64,000 nucleotides of DNA from Pleurodeles waltl (Eukaryota > Chordata > Amphibia > Caudata > Salamandridae): contig NC_090442.1 of the NCBI RefSeq assembly GCF_031143425.1, positions 425,895,776-425,959,775 on the forward strand. Reading direction: 5' to 3'. The position numbers were made by a program, and so were the translations under genes. Below the pieces are notes generated by a model that was not told where the DNA came from, searched no databases, and saw only the letters and a program-made list of their open reading frames with translations. Every line of letters begins with the position of its first letter. Positions within the stretch are counted from its first letter, which is position 1. Below, in pieces: positions 33,485 to 44,299 of this stretch.

Positions 33485-34425
33485 GGTTGCCTTCAATCCA
33501 TGAGCATCTCATAGTAAGTCTGTTCTCTGCCTTCTTGCAATCTGACCTTCTTGAGATCTCATAACAAGAAATGACCAACAACTGATGTCTACCGTGCTCA
33601 AAGTAAATCCTCTTAAACTGTAAGACCATACTACCCTCTTTGTCTGATTGACATATACCAATATTAGAGTCCATTTTCAAGCTCATGAACACTTAAAACT
33701 TCATTGGTGCAAAATTTTTCTTCATCCCACTTGTACAGCTAAACCTGATCTTTTTCAAGTCAAATCAGTAATCACTCCTTTTTCACAGACAATGATAGCC
33801 TCACAATTAATCAAGGGTAAAAACACTGATTATGGTTTGAATTTTTTTGGAACACTCATACCCACATCTATACCCAAGTCTAGTAAGTTCAAAAAAGGAT
33901 CATCATGACATGATAAAAGGTCTGTTAGTGAAAGCATGCTGTATAATGTGTTGACGTCATAAACTCGGTGCTCCCAGCCTTTACTCTCTCCTCAAGCTTG
34001 GTTCCAAACCATTTTTTGTATTTCAACTTCCTCATAAAGTGGAACAAGTCCACCCTACTTTGAACATAATTCAAATCAGTGGTGGGGCAAAATGATAAAC
34101 CCAAGGACAACAGCTCAGTTTCTTCCTTGGTTAGCACATTGTCCGAATCATTGACCACAAATTCCACGTGCCTCTACTCTGCCTCTTGTCACTATTCCCA
34201 TGAATGGTTATCATATGAGGGAATTATGAACATTCTCAGACCCTTAGGTACACATTTCACCTCAGTATATTTCTCCAGGAATTCAATTTCCCATCATTTA
34301 GATAGTTCTCTCTTGCACAATGTTTCTAGTCTCTTGAATTTCAACTGCACAGTCATTCCCACTGTCACACTGTTGCTCAGTGGCACTCATTTCAGGGGTA
34401 ATAGAACAAAACATTTTATTTGAGG
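33485..34425 (-). pseudogene. Penelope-like element fragment, N-terminal part (PLE-1)
   Basis: On the minus strand the 33925-34167 frame has VVNDSDNVLTKEETELLSLG followed by LSFCPTTDLNY. This is the conserved N-terminal signature of vertebrate Penelope-like ORFs. The 33480-33692 frame continues with a degenerate version of the PADKGG segment just before the RT fingers. The element is broken by stops and ends at about 33485, before the RT core, so RT and the GIY-YIG endonuclease are missing. Confidence 0.7.
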
Positions 34426-34895
34426 TTTCCTTCTGTTTGGCTTCAACCATCGAAGTCATGCTTGACTGATAGAATCTACTCAGCTGTGCTCAGAAGTTCC
34501 GAATAAATAGCACAAACAAAACAAAACTAAAGCACAACCTCCAGCTGCTGCCCTAATGCAGTCTAAGGAAATGCTTATAACTGGCAGCTCCGCCACCACT
34601 TTACTGTAGTGAATACACAGCAGACGTCAACCCCAACTTAGCACAAGCACCGTGTGAAGACACCTGGGTCCTTCAGCTCACACACAGTCACTGTTACTGT
34701 GGTTCCACGGTGTCAGGCTCTATCAAAGTCTATCGGAATGTGGGGCAGGTTCGGCATATTTTCCTCGTAAGCACGAAGCCTATATTCTGCTCTTAAAAAA
34801 TGACGAAAAAAGTCTTGACCAAAAGCGTCCCACTCCCAAGTGAGTGGTGGGTCTCGGAACAATCAATTCAAACCAAGCACCCCGCTTTGCCCCTG
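34426..34895. other. Unassigned DNA upstream of PLE-1
   Basis: May contain the 5' end of PLE-1 (minus strand). No distinct terminal repeat seen. Confidence 0.3.
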
Positions 34896-34896
34896 C

Positions 34897-34899
<3 letters not shown>

Positions 34900-34938
<39 letters not shown>
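34900..34938. repeat. (TA)n microsatellite
   Basis: An uninterrupted TA run of about 19 units. Confidence 0.95.
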
Positions 34939-34944
<6 letters not shown>

Positions 34945-35029
34945 TCAAATATTAATATGACAAAATTAAAACTTATTAATAAATATAATAATGTCTGGTA
35001 ATAGTAACATCAACTTTCATAGGGGTAAA

Positions 35030-35470
35030 ATGTAGCATTCCCGATCCAGTTGGTGCAACAGTAGGAAAAGCATTAGAAAGTAGGAAAGACTCCAAAGTGT
35101 AAGATTTACTATTCCCACTTCAATCTGTGCAACAGTAGGGAAACCACTGGACTCCAGAAGGATAAAATGTACTATTCCCACTCCAATCTGTAACAGTAGG
35201 GAAAGCTTTGGACTGAGGAGGGGTAAAATTTACTATTCCCACGCCATTCTACAACTTTAGAGAAAGCATTGGACTCAGGAGGGGTTAAATTTAATATTGC
35301 CCCTCGCATCTGTGCAATAGTAGGAAAAGCATTGGACTTTGGAGAGTTCAAATTTACTACTCCCAAGACACTCTGTGCACCGGTAGGGAAAGTATTGTAC
35401 CCTAGAGGGATAACATTTATTATTCCCACTTCAGTCTGTGGAACAGTTAAGAAAGTAATTCACTTAAAAC
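35030..35470 (+). repeat. Tandem array, 60-75-bp unit, about 6-7 copies
   Basis: Units carry ACTATTCCCACT, CAATCTGTGCAACAGTAGG, GAAAGCATTGGACTC and AGGGGTAAAATTT in order, starting near 35036, 35109, 35174 and onward. Divergence among units indicates an old array. Frames inside it are artefacts. Confidence 0.85.
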
Positions 35471-35479
35471 ACATAAAAT

Positions 35480-36600
35480 ATTTTAATTACTCAGTTAATT
35501 GACCAAAAATATGCAAATGTGAATATAAAAATCATGTATAGAGATTTTAAAGAAATTAAACATTTTACATATTTATTGTTTAAATAATTAATATCAAATA
35601 AAATAAAGTGACTCATTGATAAATACAATGAACATGAATTAAAATAAAAAAATGAACAATTAATTGATGATTAATTATTACTTAAATAACTTCCTAGTAC
35701 ACTTCAAAATCAACCAACAACTGATATGTAACATTGAAAACATAATTATTAAACAGTTAACATAATTGTAATTCAACTAAATAGTTTAATGACAAATATT
35801 GATTAACTGATAATTAATTATTACTTAGCTCACCATCCTATAACTCTACAAACACAACAACCTGCATCTAAAATATAAATTAAAAAGTATATTTGCACAG
35901 TTTACATATAATTAACATTTACATAATTAATAAATATTTTAAAATAATTAATAAACTATTATTGACTAATTACTTTCCCAACCTATACCCCTAGAAACCC
36001 AACAACATCTAAAATATAACTTAAAAAATATAATAATTACACAAGTGACATATTAAATGATCAATTCAATGATTAATAATTAATCAATAATCAATTACTT
36101 ACTTAACTTCCCACTGTACACTCCTACAAATGCAGCGCACACTTAAAATATAATTTTTAAAATCTATAACACAATTTACATATTTAAATAGCAATTAAAT
36201 AATTAAAAAATCAATTATTACTCAATTGACTTCCCACTCTATACCCCTACAATTGCACCAATGCGCACCTAAAATATAAATTTAAACATATTTTATTTAT
36301 GCAATTTACATATTTTATCAATTAAGCAATTATAAATTAGTGAATAATTAATCACCAATCATTACTTAATGAACTTTCTATACTATACCCCTACAAACCC
36401 AACATCCCACAAATAACATATAACTTTAAAAATAGACCAGTTACACAATATACATAAATAATTATCACTTAAATACTTAATAATAATTACATTGTAATTT
36501 TTAATTAATTATACTTATTTAACTTCCCAACTTGTACCCCTACAAACCTCACAACCCGCTACAACACTATAAATTACTATTAACAATTAAATTGCAAAGT
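35480..36600 (+). repeat. AT-rich tandem array, about 140-bp unit
   Basis: A marker block of the type CTTCCCA..CTATACCCCTACAAACCCAAC recurs near 35690, 35830, 35970, 36107, 36229, 36371 and 36520. It is embedded in AT-rich TAATTAATTATTACTTA sequence. The array appears to resume after the inverted-repeat element at 36603-37205. Confidence 0.85.
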
Positions 36601-36602
36601 AT

Positions 36603-37205
36603 GGGACTCATTACGAGTTTGGCGGTCCCAAAGCGGATTGCCAAACTCCAGGGGAGGATGCCACCACCATAGCGGTAGTGTCCCCCGCCCTATTACAAGG
36701 TGCCTGCCAGCCTGACCTGGCTGACCGGTGGAACCTTGAAATAGAGCGATCCTCCTGGTCTGACCCGCCGGAACAGTGCTACGAGCTAGCACTCGGCTCT
36801 CTTAAAGGAGACGAGTGCTATCTCCCAGCACACAGGGGGCCGTCCAGCACCCTTGGAATGCGCACTGTCTGGGCTTGGGCAGTGCAGGGGCTCACCTGTG
36901 GCCCCCTGCACTTGTTCTCTGCCAGCCCTTCCAAGGTAGTGAAACCGCCATGAAAAGGCTGGTGGAGAACAAGGTTGTAATCAACAGGGTGGCACTGAGT
37001 TTAGCACCGCCCTGGCTGATTGCAACCAAGGCCACCGTCACCCTGTCAGGATCTAGGATCCTGATGGTGACGGCGGTCCAATGGCAGTCCGACCACCAAA
37101 CTTGTACTGTGACAGTTGGACCGCCACACGCGGAGGCCCCATCCCCACTGCGAGGCTCTCTGTGCAGCTGGAGGGCTTGTGACTGCCAGCCTCATGATGA
37201 GGCCC
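36603..37205. mobile_element. Inverted-repeat element (603 bp) in AT-rich array
   Basis: Ends GGGACTCATTACGAG and CTCATGATGAGGCCC are inverted copies, flanked by TAT on both sides (36600-36602 and 37206-37208). Internal blocks GGCGGTCC, CCAGGGCG and CCTTGGAATGCGCACTGTC are shared with 39234-39941 and 46642-47274. No coding content. Confidence 0.7.
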
Positions 37206-37208
37206 TAT

Positions 37209-37747
37209 ATTTATAAATGTTAACAATTATACAGGCAATATAAAACATATACAATTTAAATATAACTAAAACACCAAGATTATTAAAAATCATTTTTACT
37301 ATATTATTGAAAACAATGTTAACAACACAGATATTATTGAAAACTACATTATTTACCCAAAATTCGATATTTATGTCAACAATATTTCTGCATCACAATA
37401 TTTCTGTGCCACAATATTAAAAACTCGATATTTCTGTGACTGAACATTTTTGATTCAATATTTTGTCCAATTACCAACAGCATCCGGTGAAAAAGGAACC
37501 ATCAGATATTGTATTCTTGATGAAGAACAGAAACTCATTTAATCTCACAAAAGGTGGAAAGTAAAAAAATGTTTGGAGCTAACGCTAGTTACTAAACTAT
37601 GAGAAATGGTAATCAAGCATTTCCATGCTGTCCTATTCTGCCCCCAAAAAGCAGACTCTGTAAGAATGTCTGAACACTGTGGGGATCTTATGTTTCGACC
37701 CGCGAAGAAGGATGCGTTGCTGGGTTAGAATCAAACACAAACATAAA
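37209..37747. repeat. AT-rich array remnant and unassigned DNA
   Basis: AT-rich sequence resembling the 35480-36600 array up to about 37460, with ACAATATTTCTG repeated near 37380-37440. The rest is unassigned. Confidence 0.5.
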
Positions 37748-38365
37748 GGGGTAGATTTAGTAACAAGTCATGTAACTCAGCAGGGCAACTTGCCATGTTG
37801 CGTTGTGTGTTAGTGGGAGGGCAGGAATGTTCCATATATGTTCTATGAAATGGGGCATTCCTGCTCTCTCCCTGCTCTGGTGCTTTGTGTGAAGCTTACC
37901 ACCAATGCAGGCACCTTTGCACAATGAAGCAAGGTGCCTATGTAACAGCCAGGATTGTTTTGTACAGGAAGGGATACCTCCCTGGACAAATAAATCCTCT
38001 GAGTCTTTTTCCTTTCTGTGCGTGCTGCAGCACGAAGCACACGTAACAAGAGGAAAAAAATAGGAGAAATAAACATATTTCTCCTCGTTACATTTCACCT
38101 GGGAAGACATAGTCTTAGATTACTAGTGTTAGTAAATCTGGAAATGCACCAAAACCATGGGTGGATGCATGAAAACACCCAAGCTCCACCCATGAAACAC
38201 CTTTCTGGTGCAGAGTAAGTAAGTTACTCCAGATTTACCATGCTACACAGAAAGGACATGAGAGGTGGCTCTGCGAGGCATAGTAAATTCGACTCAAGCC
38301 CCTGCGTTGCACTGTGTCATCTTACGTGACACAATGGTAACAAAAGGACATAGTAAATCTGACTC
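37748..38365. mobile_element. Inverted-repeat element (about 618 bp)
   Basis: Left end GGGGTAGATTTAGTAAC and right end CATAGTAAATCTGACTC are imperfect inverted copies. Complementary blocks occur inside (CATGGGTGGATGCATG, CTCCACCCATG; GTAAATCTGGA, TCCAGATTTACC). Non-coding. Confidence 0.5.
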
Positions 38366-38704
38366 ATAGTTAACAGAATGCCTGGGGTATTGGAAGACAC
38401 CACATGCACTCTTGACCCCAGACAACTTCACAGGCAGAATCACTGCTGCACTCACGCCTGCACTACAGCCTCATATTAGCAGCTGAGTAATTAGTAGGAC
38501 AGATATATACCAGGCAAACGACCACAGATTGGATGTCTAATGTTGATACCTGTGAGTATTCTTTTCCTATGCATATGATTTTAATCCAGAATAATTTATG
38601 AATTTTACACACTTTATTTTAGACTGTCACTTTTTAAAATTGTCAAGAATATTTAACTGACTTGAGATGTCTTATACTAAAAAAGTATGTTTTACATTGT
38701 GCAG
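38366..38704 (+). other. Intron sequence upstream of the CD36 exon
   Basis: No repeat recognised. It ends with the splice acceptor TTTACATTGTGCAG at 38691-38704. Confidence 0.5.
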
Positions 38705-38865
38705 GACATAGTGATTGAAAATGGGACCATTGCTTTTGATAACTGGATAACACCAGGTAGCCCAGTTTATCGACAGTTTTGGTTGTTTCACGTTGAAAAC
38801 CCAAGTGAAATAATCAGCTCAACAAAAAAACCCTTGCTTGTACAAAAAGGACCGTACACATACCG
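38705..38865 (+). CDS. CD36: Internal exon of CD36 (class B scavenger receptor)
   Basis: CD36 is a plasma-membrane receptor with two transmembrane segments that binds fatty acids, oxidised lipoproteins and thrombospondin. This 161-bp exon encodes the first part of the ectodomain after the N-terminal membrane helix. It contains GTIAFDNWITPGSPVYRQFW, FHVENPSEI and ends QKGPYTYR, all hallmark CD36-family blocks. The acceptor is TTTACATTGTGCAG|GAC and the donor TACCG|GTAAGA. It starts in phase 0 and ends after two bases of an Arg codon, as I recall for the second coding exon of mammalian CD36. GTIAF.NW and VYRQFW favour CD36 over SCARB1 or SCARB2. No frameshift is present, so it is probably functional. 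No other CD36 exon was found in the window. Confidence 0.92.
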
Positions 38866-39233
38866 GTAAGATTTTCTAATAATTTCAATAGCTGATTGAC
38901 TGTAGTATTAAGCAATACCTGCATATTATTTAAATATTTGAGAAATTGCTTTTGGAACTTCAGAATTCTGAAAAATATGATGAATTGTATTTATTTCGTT
39001 TAGTATTTATAAGCACGGAAAAGCTTTATTGCATAATCAATAAAACCGATTACACAGGACCACAATGAATAATTGTTTTCAAACAGATCAAAAGAAAACA
39101 AAATGCCATTCCTTGCTTGGGAGACCTGACTGTTAAGATACTTTAAATTCATTGCCAGCTAGCAAATTAAAAGGAAGCAATAGTTCATACTCGGTGCAGG
39201 AATCTGCTGATTTAGATATATTTTAGAGGCATT
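38866..39233 (+). other. Intron sequence downstream of the CD36 exon
   Basis: Begins with donor GTAAGATTTTC. No repeat or second exon recognised. Confidence 0.5.
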
Positions 39234-39941
39234 GGACCTCATTACGAATCTGGAGGTGTTAAGACTGCCTGCCCCGAGTTGACGGTCAGGACTGGCGCTG
39301 CTGTGGCGGTCCGAACACCACATAAAGACCCTGGTGGTCAGACTGCCAGTGTTCTGCCGTTTCTGCTAGATCAGTGATCCCGATGGGTTGACAGTGGGTG
39401 GAGATCATAATCTGCCAAGGCAGCGCTGCATGCAAGCGGTCCGACTGCCACATTATGACCCTCGTGGTCGGACCGCTGTCACCACCAGGAACAAATTCCC
39501 AATGGGCTGATGCAAGCGGACTCATGGTCACCCATGGCAGCACGGAAATCAACATTGTGCTAATCATGACTCCTGTTTCCGCCATTCTTTCCATGGCGGG
39601 GAACCTGCCATGGAAATGTTGGTGGAAACACAGTTCAGAGGGCCACAAGGGCATGGGCAGTGAAGGGGCCCCCCTGCCCAGCATCGTAGGAATGTGTACT
39701 GCCTGCTTTGCAGACAGTGTGCTTTCCAAGGGTGCTGGTGTACTATGGTATTGGCTCGCCAATACCGTAGCACTGTTCCCACAAGTCTGACCGATGGGCA
39801 CATCATAATGCAATGTTACCGTCGATCAGCCCGGCGGGAACATCATAATACAACCGGGTGCAGTCAGCCGGTATGACGGCTGCCTCTTCCCCGTGGTTTT
39901 GGTGGTCGGAGTTTTTGACCACCAAAGTTGTAATGAGCCCC
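39234..39941. mobile_element. Inverted-repeat element (about 700 bp)
   Basis: Starts GGACCTCATTACGAATCTGG and ends CCACCAAAGTTGTAATGAGCCCC. Shares the GGTCGGACCGC, TTTCCATGGCGGGGAACCTGCCATGGAAA and GGCCCCCCTGCCAGC-type blocks with 36603 and 46642. Non-coding. Confidence 0.65.
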
Positions 39942-40029
39942 TATGTCTATTGTTCGGTTTAAAGTAAGAGCTTCTCTTTAAGAAAGAATGAATGACTGCT
40001 GGAAGTATAATATTCAATAAGTGCCAAAG

Positions 40030-40233
40030 AGCTTTAGTTCAGGAAATAGGTATTACAATGCGGTCATAACCATGCATGACCATTACCATAAATCCTTCAC
40101 CACGCATACCTTTACAACTCATACCTGTACCACAAATATTCCATTACCATGCATGCCTTTATGAAAAATGTCATTCTAAAGGCATGAATGGTAAAAGCAT
40201 ATGGCTGGTGAAAGTTGTAAAGGTATGTATTAA
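40030..40233. repeat. Palindromic CATGCATG/ATTACCA low-complexity region
   Basis: Words such as CCATTACCATGCATGCCTTTA and CATTCTAAAGGCATGAATGGTAAAAGCATATG form inverted pairs. Similar sequence continues at 40760-40835 beyond an inserted element, and a relative occurs at 62485-62620. Confidence 0.5.
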
Positions 40234-40755
40234 GGGCCTCATTTACAAGGTCTTTGTGCCACCGTTTTCTTGATGCAACGGTGGTACACTGCTCCACATT
40301 TACAAATTAATGCATCTGGTTCAGTGCATAAGTTTGTAAAACCTTATGTCACATTATACCTTCACCAGGATGTATGACCGGTAGGCATTCCCACTGGAAA
40401 ACCCATGCAGAATTGACACAGTGAAATTTACATTTCACACAGTGAAATTTACATTTCACTGCGTTGTTCTGCGACTTCACGGCGTCAGAATTTCCACACC
40501 TGCTCAGAGCAGGCGTTAAAGTGACGCAGAGCTTTTCTCTGTGGGAGCCTTCCTCGCATTGCTGGAGCAGCATAATTTCTTTGACACTAGTTCAGCAATG
40601 CATCAGTTTAGCACCACAGATGCACCAGAATTTGACGCATCTGTGAGAATGTGCTCCATGTATTGTAAATGTAGAGCATCCATAGCATTGTTAGGGGATC
40701 ATAGCGCAGCACAAGAAATCTGATACGATGCGTCAGATTCTTGTAAATGAGACCC
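40234..40755. mobile_element. Inverted-repeat MITE (522 bp) with TAA duplication
   Basis: Ends GGGCCTCATTTACAAG and CTTGTAAATGAGACCC are inverted copies. The flanks are TAA at 40231-40233 and TAA at 40756-40758, the 3-bp TWA duplication expected of PIF/Harbinger elements. Non-coding. Confidence 0.75.
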
Positions 40756-40837
40756 TAAATGTATTATTTTTGTAAGGGCATGAATGACAAAAGCATATGC
40801 GTAGCATACGTTTTACATTTTACAGGTGAAAACATAT

Positions 40838-41155
40838 TTCACTTAAAAAAACAAAGGTTACAGGGACGTTGTAGCTAGGTTCTGAATTTATTTGCACAAA
40901 GCCAGAGAAATTCAGCAGTTATAGTTAGAGGTATTTCAAGTAACTATAACTCAAGGCATACGGTAACTATAATTTATCTGGTTTTGAGCAAGTAAATTCA
41001 GAACATAACTATAATGTCCCTGTAACCTTTGGCTTTTTTGTGAATTTCTGGGTTTTTTAAATTCTATTTCCTAACCATAACATCCCTGTAACCTTTGCTT
41101 TTTTCAGTGAATTTATCTATATTTATTTTTACTTAAAGTAATTTCCATTACTATA
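40838..41155. repeat. Left inverted-repeat terminus, composite element copy A
   Basis: Contains AAAGGTTACAGGGACGTTGTAGCTAGG and, 150 bp on, CATAACTATAATGTCCCTGTAACCTTTG as its inverse. A second CCCTGTAACCTTTGC follows, then TTTTCAGTGAATTTATCT and TTTCCATTACTATA. The same order of blocks is found at 56040-56510 and inverted at 61960-62480. Confidence 0.65.
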
Positions 41156-41239
41156 TGTTAATCCATCCACCTGGCCTGTGACCAGTCCCTGTGGCCAACC
41201 CCCTATAACCACCCAACCCCAAGCCTTTGGCCGTGTGCA

Positions 41240-41690
41240 GCAGGTGTTGGCTGTGGGCCTGTCTCTCTGGGTGTGAGTGGGTGTGAGAATGTCTGGGTGT
41301 GAGAGTGGGTGGGATAGGGTCTATCTAGATGTGAGAGTGGGTGTGAGAGTGTCTGCCTCGGTGTGAGAGTAGGTGTAAGAGGGTGTCTCTGGGTGTGAGA
41401 GTGTCTCTGTGAGTGGGTATGTGAGTGTCTGTGTGGGTCTGTGAGTGTATGTGTGAGTAGATCTGTGAGTGGGTGCATGAGTGTCTGAGTGGGTCTGTGA
41501 TTGGATGTATGAGCGTCTACAAGGGTCTGTGAGTAAGTGCGTGGGTCTGTGAGTGGGTCTGTGAGTGGGTGCATGAGTCTCTGAGTGGAACTGTGAGTGG
41601 GTGCATGAGTGTCTAAGTGGGTCGTGAGTAGGTGCATGAGTGTCTGAGTGGGTCTGTCAGTGAGCTTGTGAGTGACTCTGCCACAACGGA
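41240..41690 (+). repeat. GTGAGTGGGT(C/G)TG low-complexity array
   Basis: Degenerate 8-20-bp repeats of GTGAGTGGGTCTGTGAGTGGGTGCATGAGTGTCT type. The same motif returns at 43095-43310 within the same composite element. Confidence 0.85.
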
Positions 41691-42240
41691 ACCTCCCCTG
41701 CCCTTTTATCCAAGAGTTCACAACTTTATATAAAATATCTATCTAAGTGGTGCTCTTTCTGCCTCATTGGGTAAATGTTCAGAATGTATTCTACACTACA
41801 GCTGTGTAATGGAGCACAGTGAAATGTCACCAGTGACTTTGTGTGCATTTTGGCAACGTGATTGTTACTGTTGCTTGTTTCTCTATAAATTCTGTGATAA
41901 GATGAATCCTCCTATAGAGAGGCCAACAAGACTACAAAGATGTAACTCTCCACCAAAACCTGGGTCCTTCCTCTTAGCTATATGAAGTAAGTGCTTCTTT
42001 GTTTTGTGGAGATGTCCTCATATTCCTTGGCATCAAGAACGCTCCATCAAAATCGGTGGAAGATGCACTGGAGGGGGCATGTGGGAAGCTGTCCTTCATC
42101 CTGGCAAAAAGAGGGAAGACATGCATACTACTAAGGTGGAAGGAGTGGGGCCAAGCAGGTGCAGCTTCCAGGTGATATGCACATTTGCTTACTCTTAGCA
42201 ATTTAAAGGGAGACCCATGGACTCTAGGGGAAGGGGGACT
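41691..42240. other. Unassigned interior of composite element A
   Basis: No coding motif or repeat recognised; not found in copy B by eye. Confidence 0.35.
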
Positions 42241-42561
42241 GTGATGTCCCATCCCCGGGCTTATCTTGGCGCCTAGGACCCCAGCCCCAGGGCCCAGTCA
42301 TCTCTCTAGAGTACCCAGTGTGCAATGGAACCATGGGGGGAGCCTCAAGACCCCCACAGTCCAAGCTGGCTCCCTGCCTCCTGCGGGAGCCACATTGCTG
42401 TCACAAACAGGGGGCTGCTAAACATGCAACTCCCTGTCAGTGAGAGCAATCGTTTCCTCCGTTTCCTTGCACACATGTCTGTGAGCAGGGAAACAGAGGA
42501 CACCTCGGCTCCTAGCAAGCAAGAGCTGTTTGATAGTTCTCACTTGCTGGGAGCAGACTTG

Positions 42562-42616
42562 TGTTTGCTCTGTCTTGGCAGGAGCTGTTAAAGCTCCTGC
42601 CAAGTCAGAGCAAACA
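42562..42616. repeat. Long hairpin (25-bp stem, one mismatch)
   Basis: TGTTTGCTCTGTCTTGGCAGGAGCT at 42562-42586 pairs with 42592-42616 around a GTTAA loop; only one position mismatches. A diverged version of the same hairpin is in copy B at about 58022-58076. It resembles a MITE-like or pre-miRNA-like fold. Confidence 0.7.
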
Positions 42617-42659
42617 GCTATGTCCCAGTGGTGGGCCCCCTGGGACATAGCAGGAGCTG

Positions 42660-43075
42660 GCCCTGGAGGGTGGCGGTCCCCAGGCCTATTATTGGCTCCA
42701 CAGGGGGAGACCCCTGACTCCCCATCAACATTTAAATAGCCTCTGGGAGATGGTGGCCCCCAGAGCTGGGAGTTAGCAACAGACCCCCTATCTTATTTTA
42801 ATTCACCTCCGGGAGGTGGTGGTCCCCTCGGCTGTAGGAGGCCTGGCCTCCCCACATATAATACCATCTTAGCCCAAGGGAAGTGGCTGTCCCTGGGGCT
42901 GTGGGGGGGCACCCAACCCTCTACATATAATAGTCTTAGCTCCAGGGAGGTGTCTGGCTCTCTGGGGCCAGGGAAGGGTACGCAGGGCATCCCCTACTAT
43001 AATTAAAAGATTTTTCCCCAGGGAGATGGTGGTGGTCCCCAAGGCGTAAATAAGCCCAGGAGGGGGGCACTGCAT
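42660..43075. repeat. 75-bp minisatellite (GGGAGGTGGTGGTCCC type), copy A
   Basis: About six units with CC(A/G)GGGA(G/A)(G/A)TGG, TCCC(C/T)(G/A)GGGCT, a GGGGGC tract and CATATAAT-like spacers. The same unit is arrayed at 59690-60190. Confidence 0.75.
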
Positions 43076-43094
43076 ACTATTTGCAGGTTGCAGT

Positions 43095-43320
43095 TGATCT
43101 GTGAGTGGGTGTGTAAGAGTCTGGGTGGGTCTGTGAGTGGGTGCATCAATCTTTGAGTGGGTCTGTGAGTGGGTGTGTACGGGTCTGAGTGGATGTGTGA
43201 GTGGGTGCGAGAGTGTCTGTGTGGGTCTATTAGTAAGTTTGTGAGCATCTGAGTGCTACTATAAGTGCTACTATGAGTGCTTGAATTAGTATATGAAATA
43301 GTATATGAATGAGTAAGTAA
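43095..43320 (+). repeat. GTGAGTGGGT low-complexity array, second block
   Basis: Same motif as 41240-41690. Confidence 0.8.
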
Positions 43321-43439
43321 ATGTTTTTTTTACAGCTTTTCACTGATATTCGCGAATTCGTTGCAACATTATACTGGGGCTGTGCTGAGCATTGCAACGT
43401 ATTTGTGAATATCATGCATCGTGACAAAAAAAAATTTAA

Positions 43440-44022
43440 GGTCACAATTTTATCCTGAATGACCCCTGTATCACAGCCCTTGGGTCAGGGACCCCTTATG
43501 CACTTTTCATTTTATTTTTCAGCCCTAGGTAACGTGCCCCGTTGCCTAAAATCACACCATTCCTGTTGGCGAGTACATTCACAAATTTGCCTCGATAATT
43601 ACAGAAACATTGTGGTGGATCCGAGGCCCTAGATATACAAATTTGGTTTTCCTTAATTTGTCTTAAACTTCTGAATAGATTTACACCAAATAACAAAAAG
43701 CATAATCTGCTTAACGAAAGCTACCTTTCTGCTAAGTTTGATGTAATTCCGTCCAGCTATTTGGGCTGTAGTCGTGTTCAAACTCCTATGGCAATTAATA
43801 TGGGGATCACATGCTTTTTGAGACCCCCATTTTCTTGGCTCCCGCTTGATGGATCACCCCAAAACTTTACATGCGCAACAGGAATCATTGGCACCCTGTT
43901 TTTGGAAAATTTCACGAAGATGGATCAAATCGTGCCAAAGATATAGGCAAGTCACAAAATGCTTGTTGTATGGAAAAACTATAACTACCTACTGGTGACC
44001 GCTTATAGGTGAGTATATAGAT

Positions 44023-44064
<42 letters not shown>

Positions 44065-44290
44065 TGAAGTGCATTTCACCCAAATATATATGGATAAAAT
44101 GTAAACCTAACTATAATGTCTCTGTAACCTTTGGTTTTAGACGTTATAGTTAGGTTCACATTTCACCCACAGACAACCATAGGTATAGTTATAGTTACAG
44201 AAATACTTATATGAAGAAACTATAACTTATGCCGTATATATAGTTATAAAAGCAAAGGTTAAAGTAGCGTTATAGTTAGGTGAAGATGTT
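43440..44290. repeat. Right part of composite element A
   Basis: 43640-43800 (TTTACACCAAATAACAAAAAGC, TTTCTGCTAAGTTTGATGTAATTCCGTCCAG, GTGTTCAAACTCCTATGG) matches 60440-60560 in copy B. A (TA)n run sits at about 44024-44060. Then CCTAACTATAATGTCTCTGTAACCTTTGG and its inverse (TTATAGTTAGGTTCACATTT) form a terminal fold-back up to about 44290. Confidence 0.6.
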
Positions 44291-44299
44291 AGTGGCAAC

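Noticed and set aside
38366..39233. A neighbouring CD36 exon
   Set aside because: I read all frames near the exon and found no sequence matching the preceding membrane-helix exon or the following ectodomain exon.
41203..41721. A 172-codon minus-strand frame rich in His, Thr and Pro
   Set aside because: It lies in the GTGAGTGGGT array; period-driven open frame.
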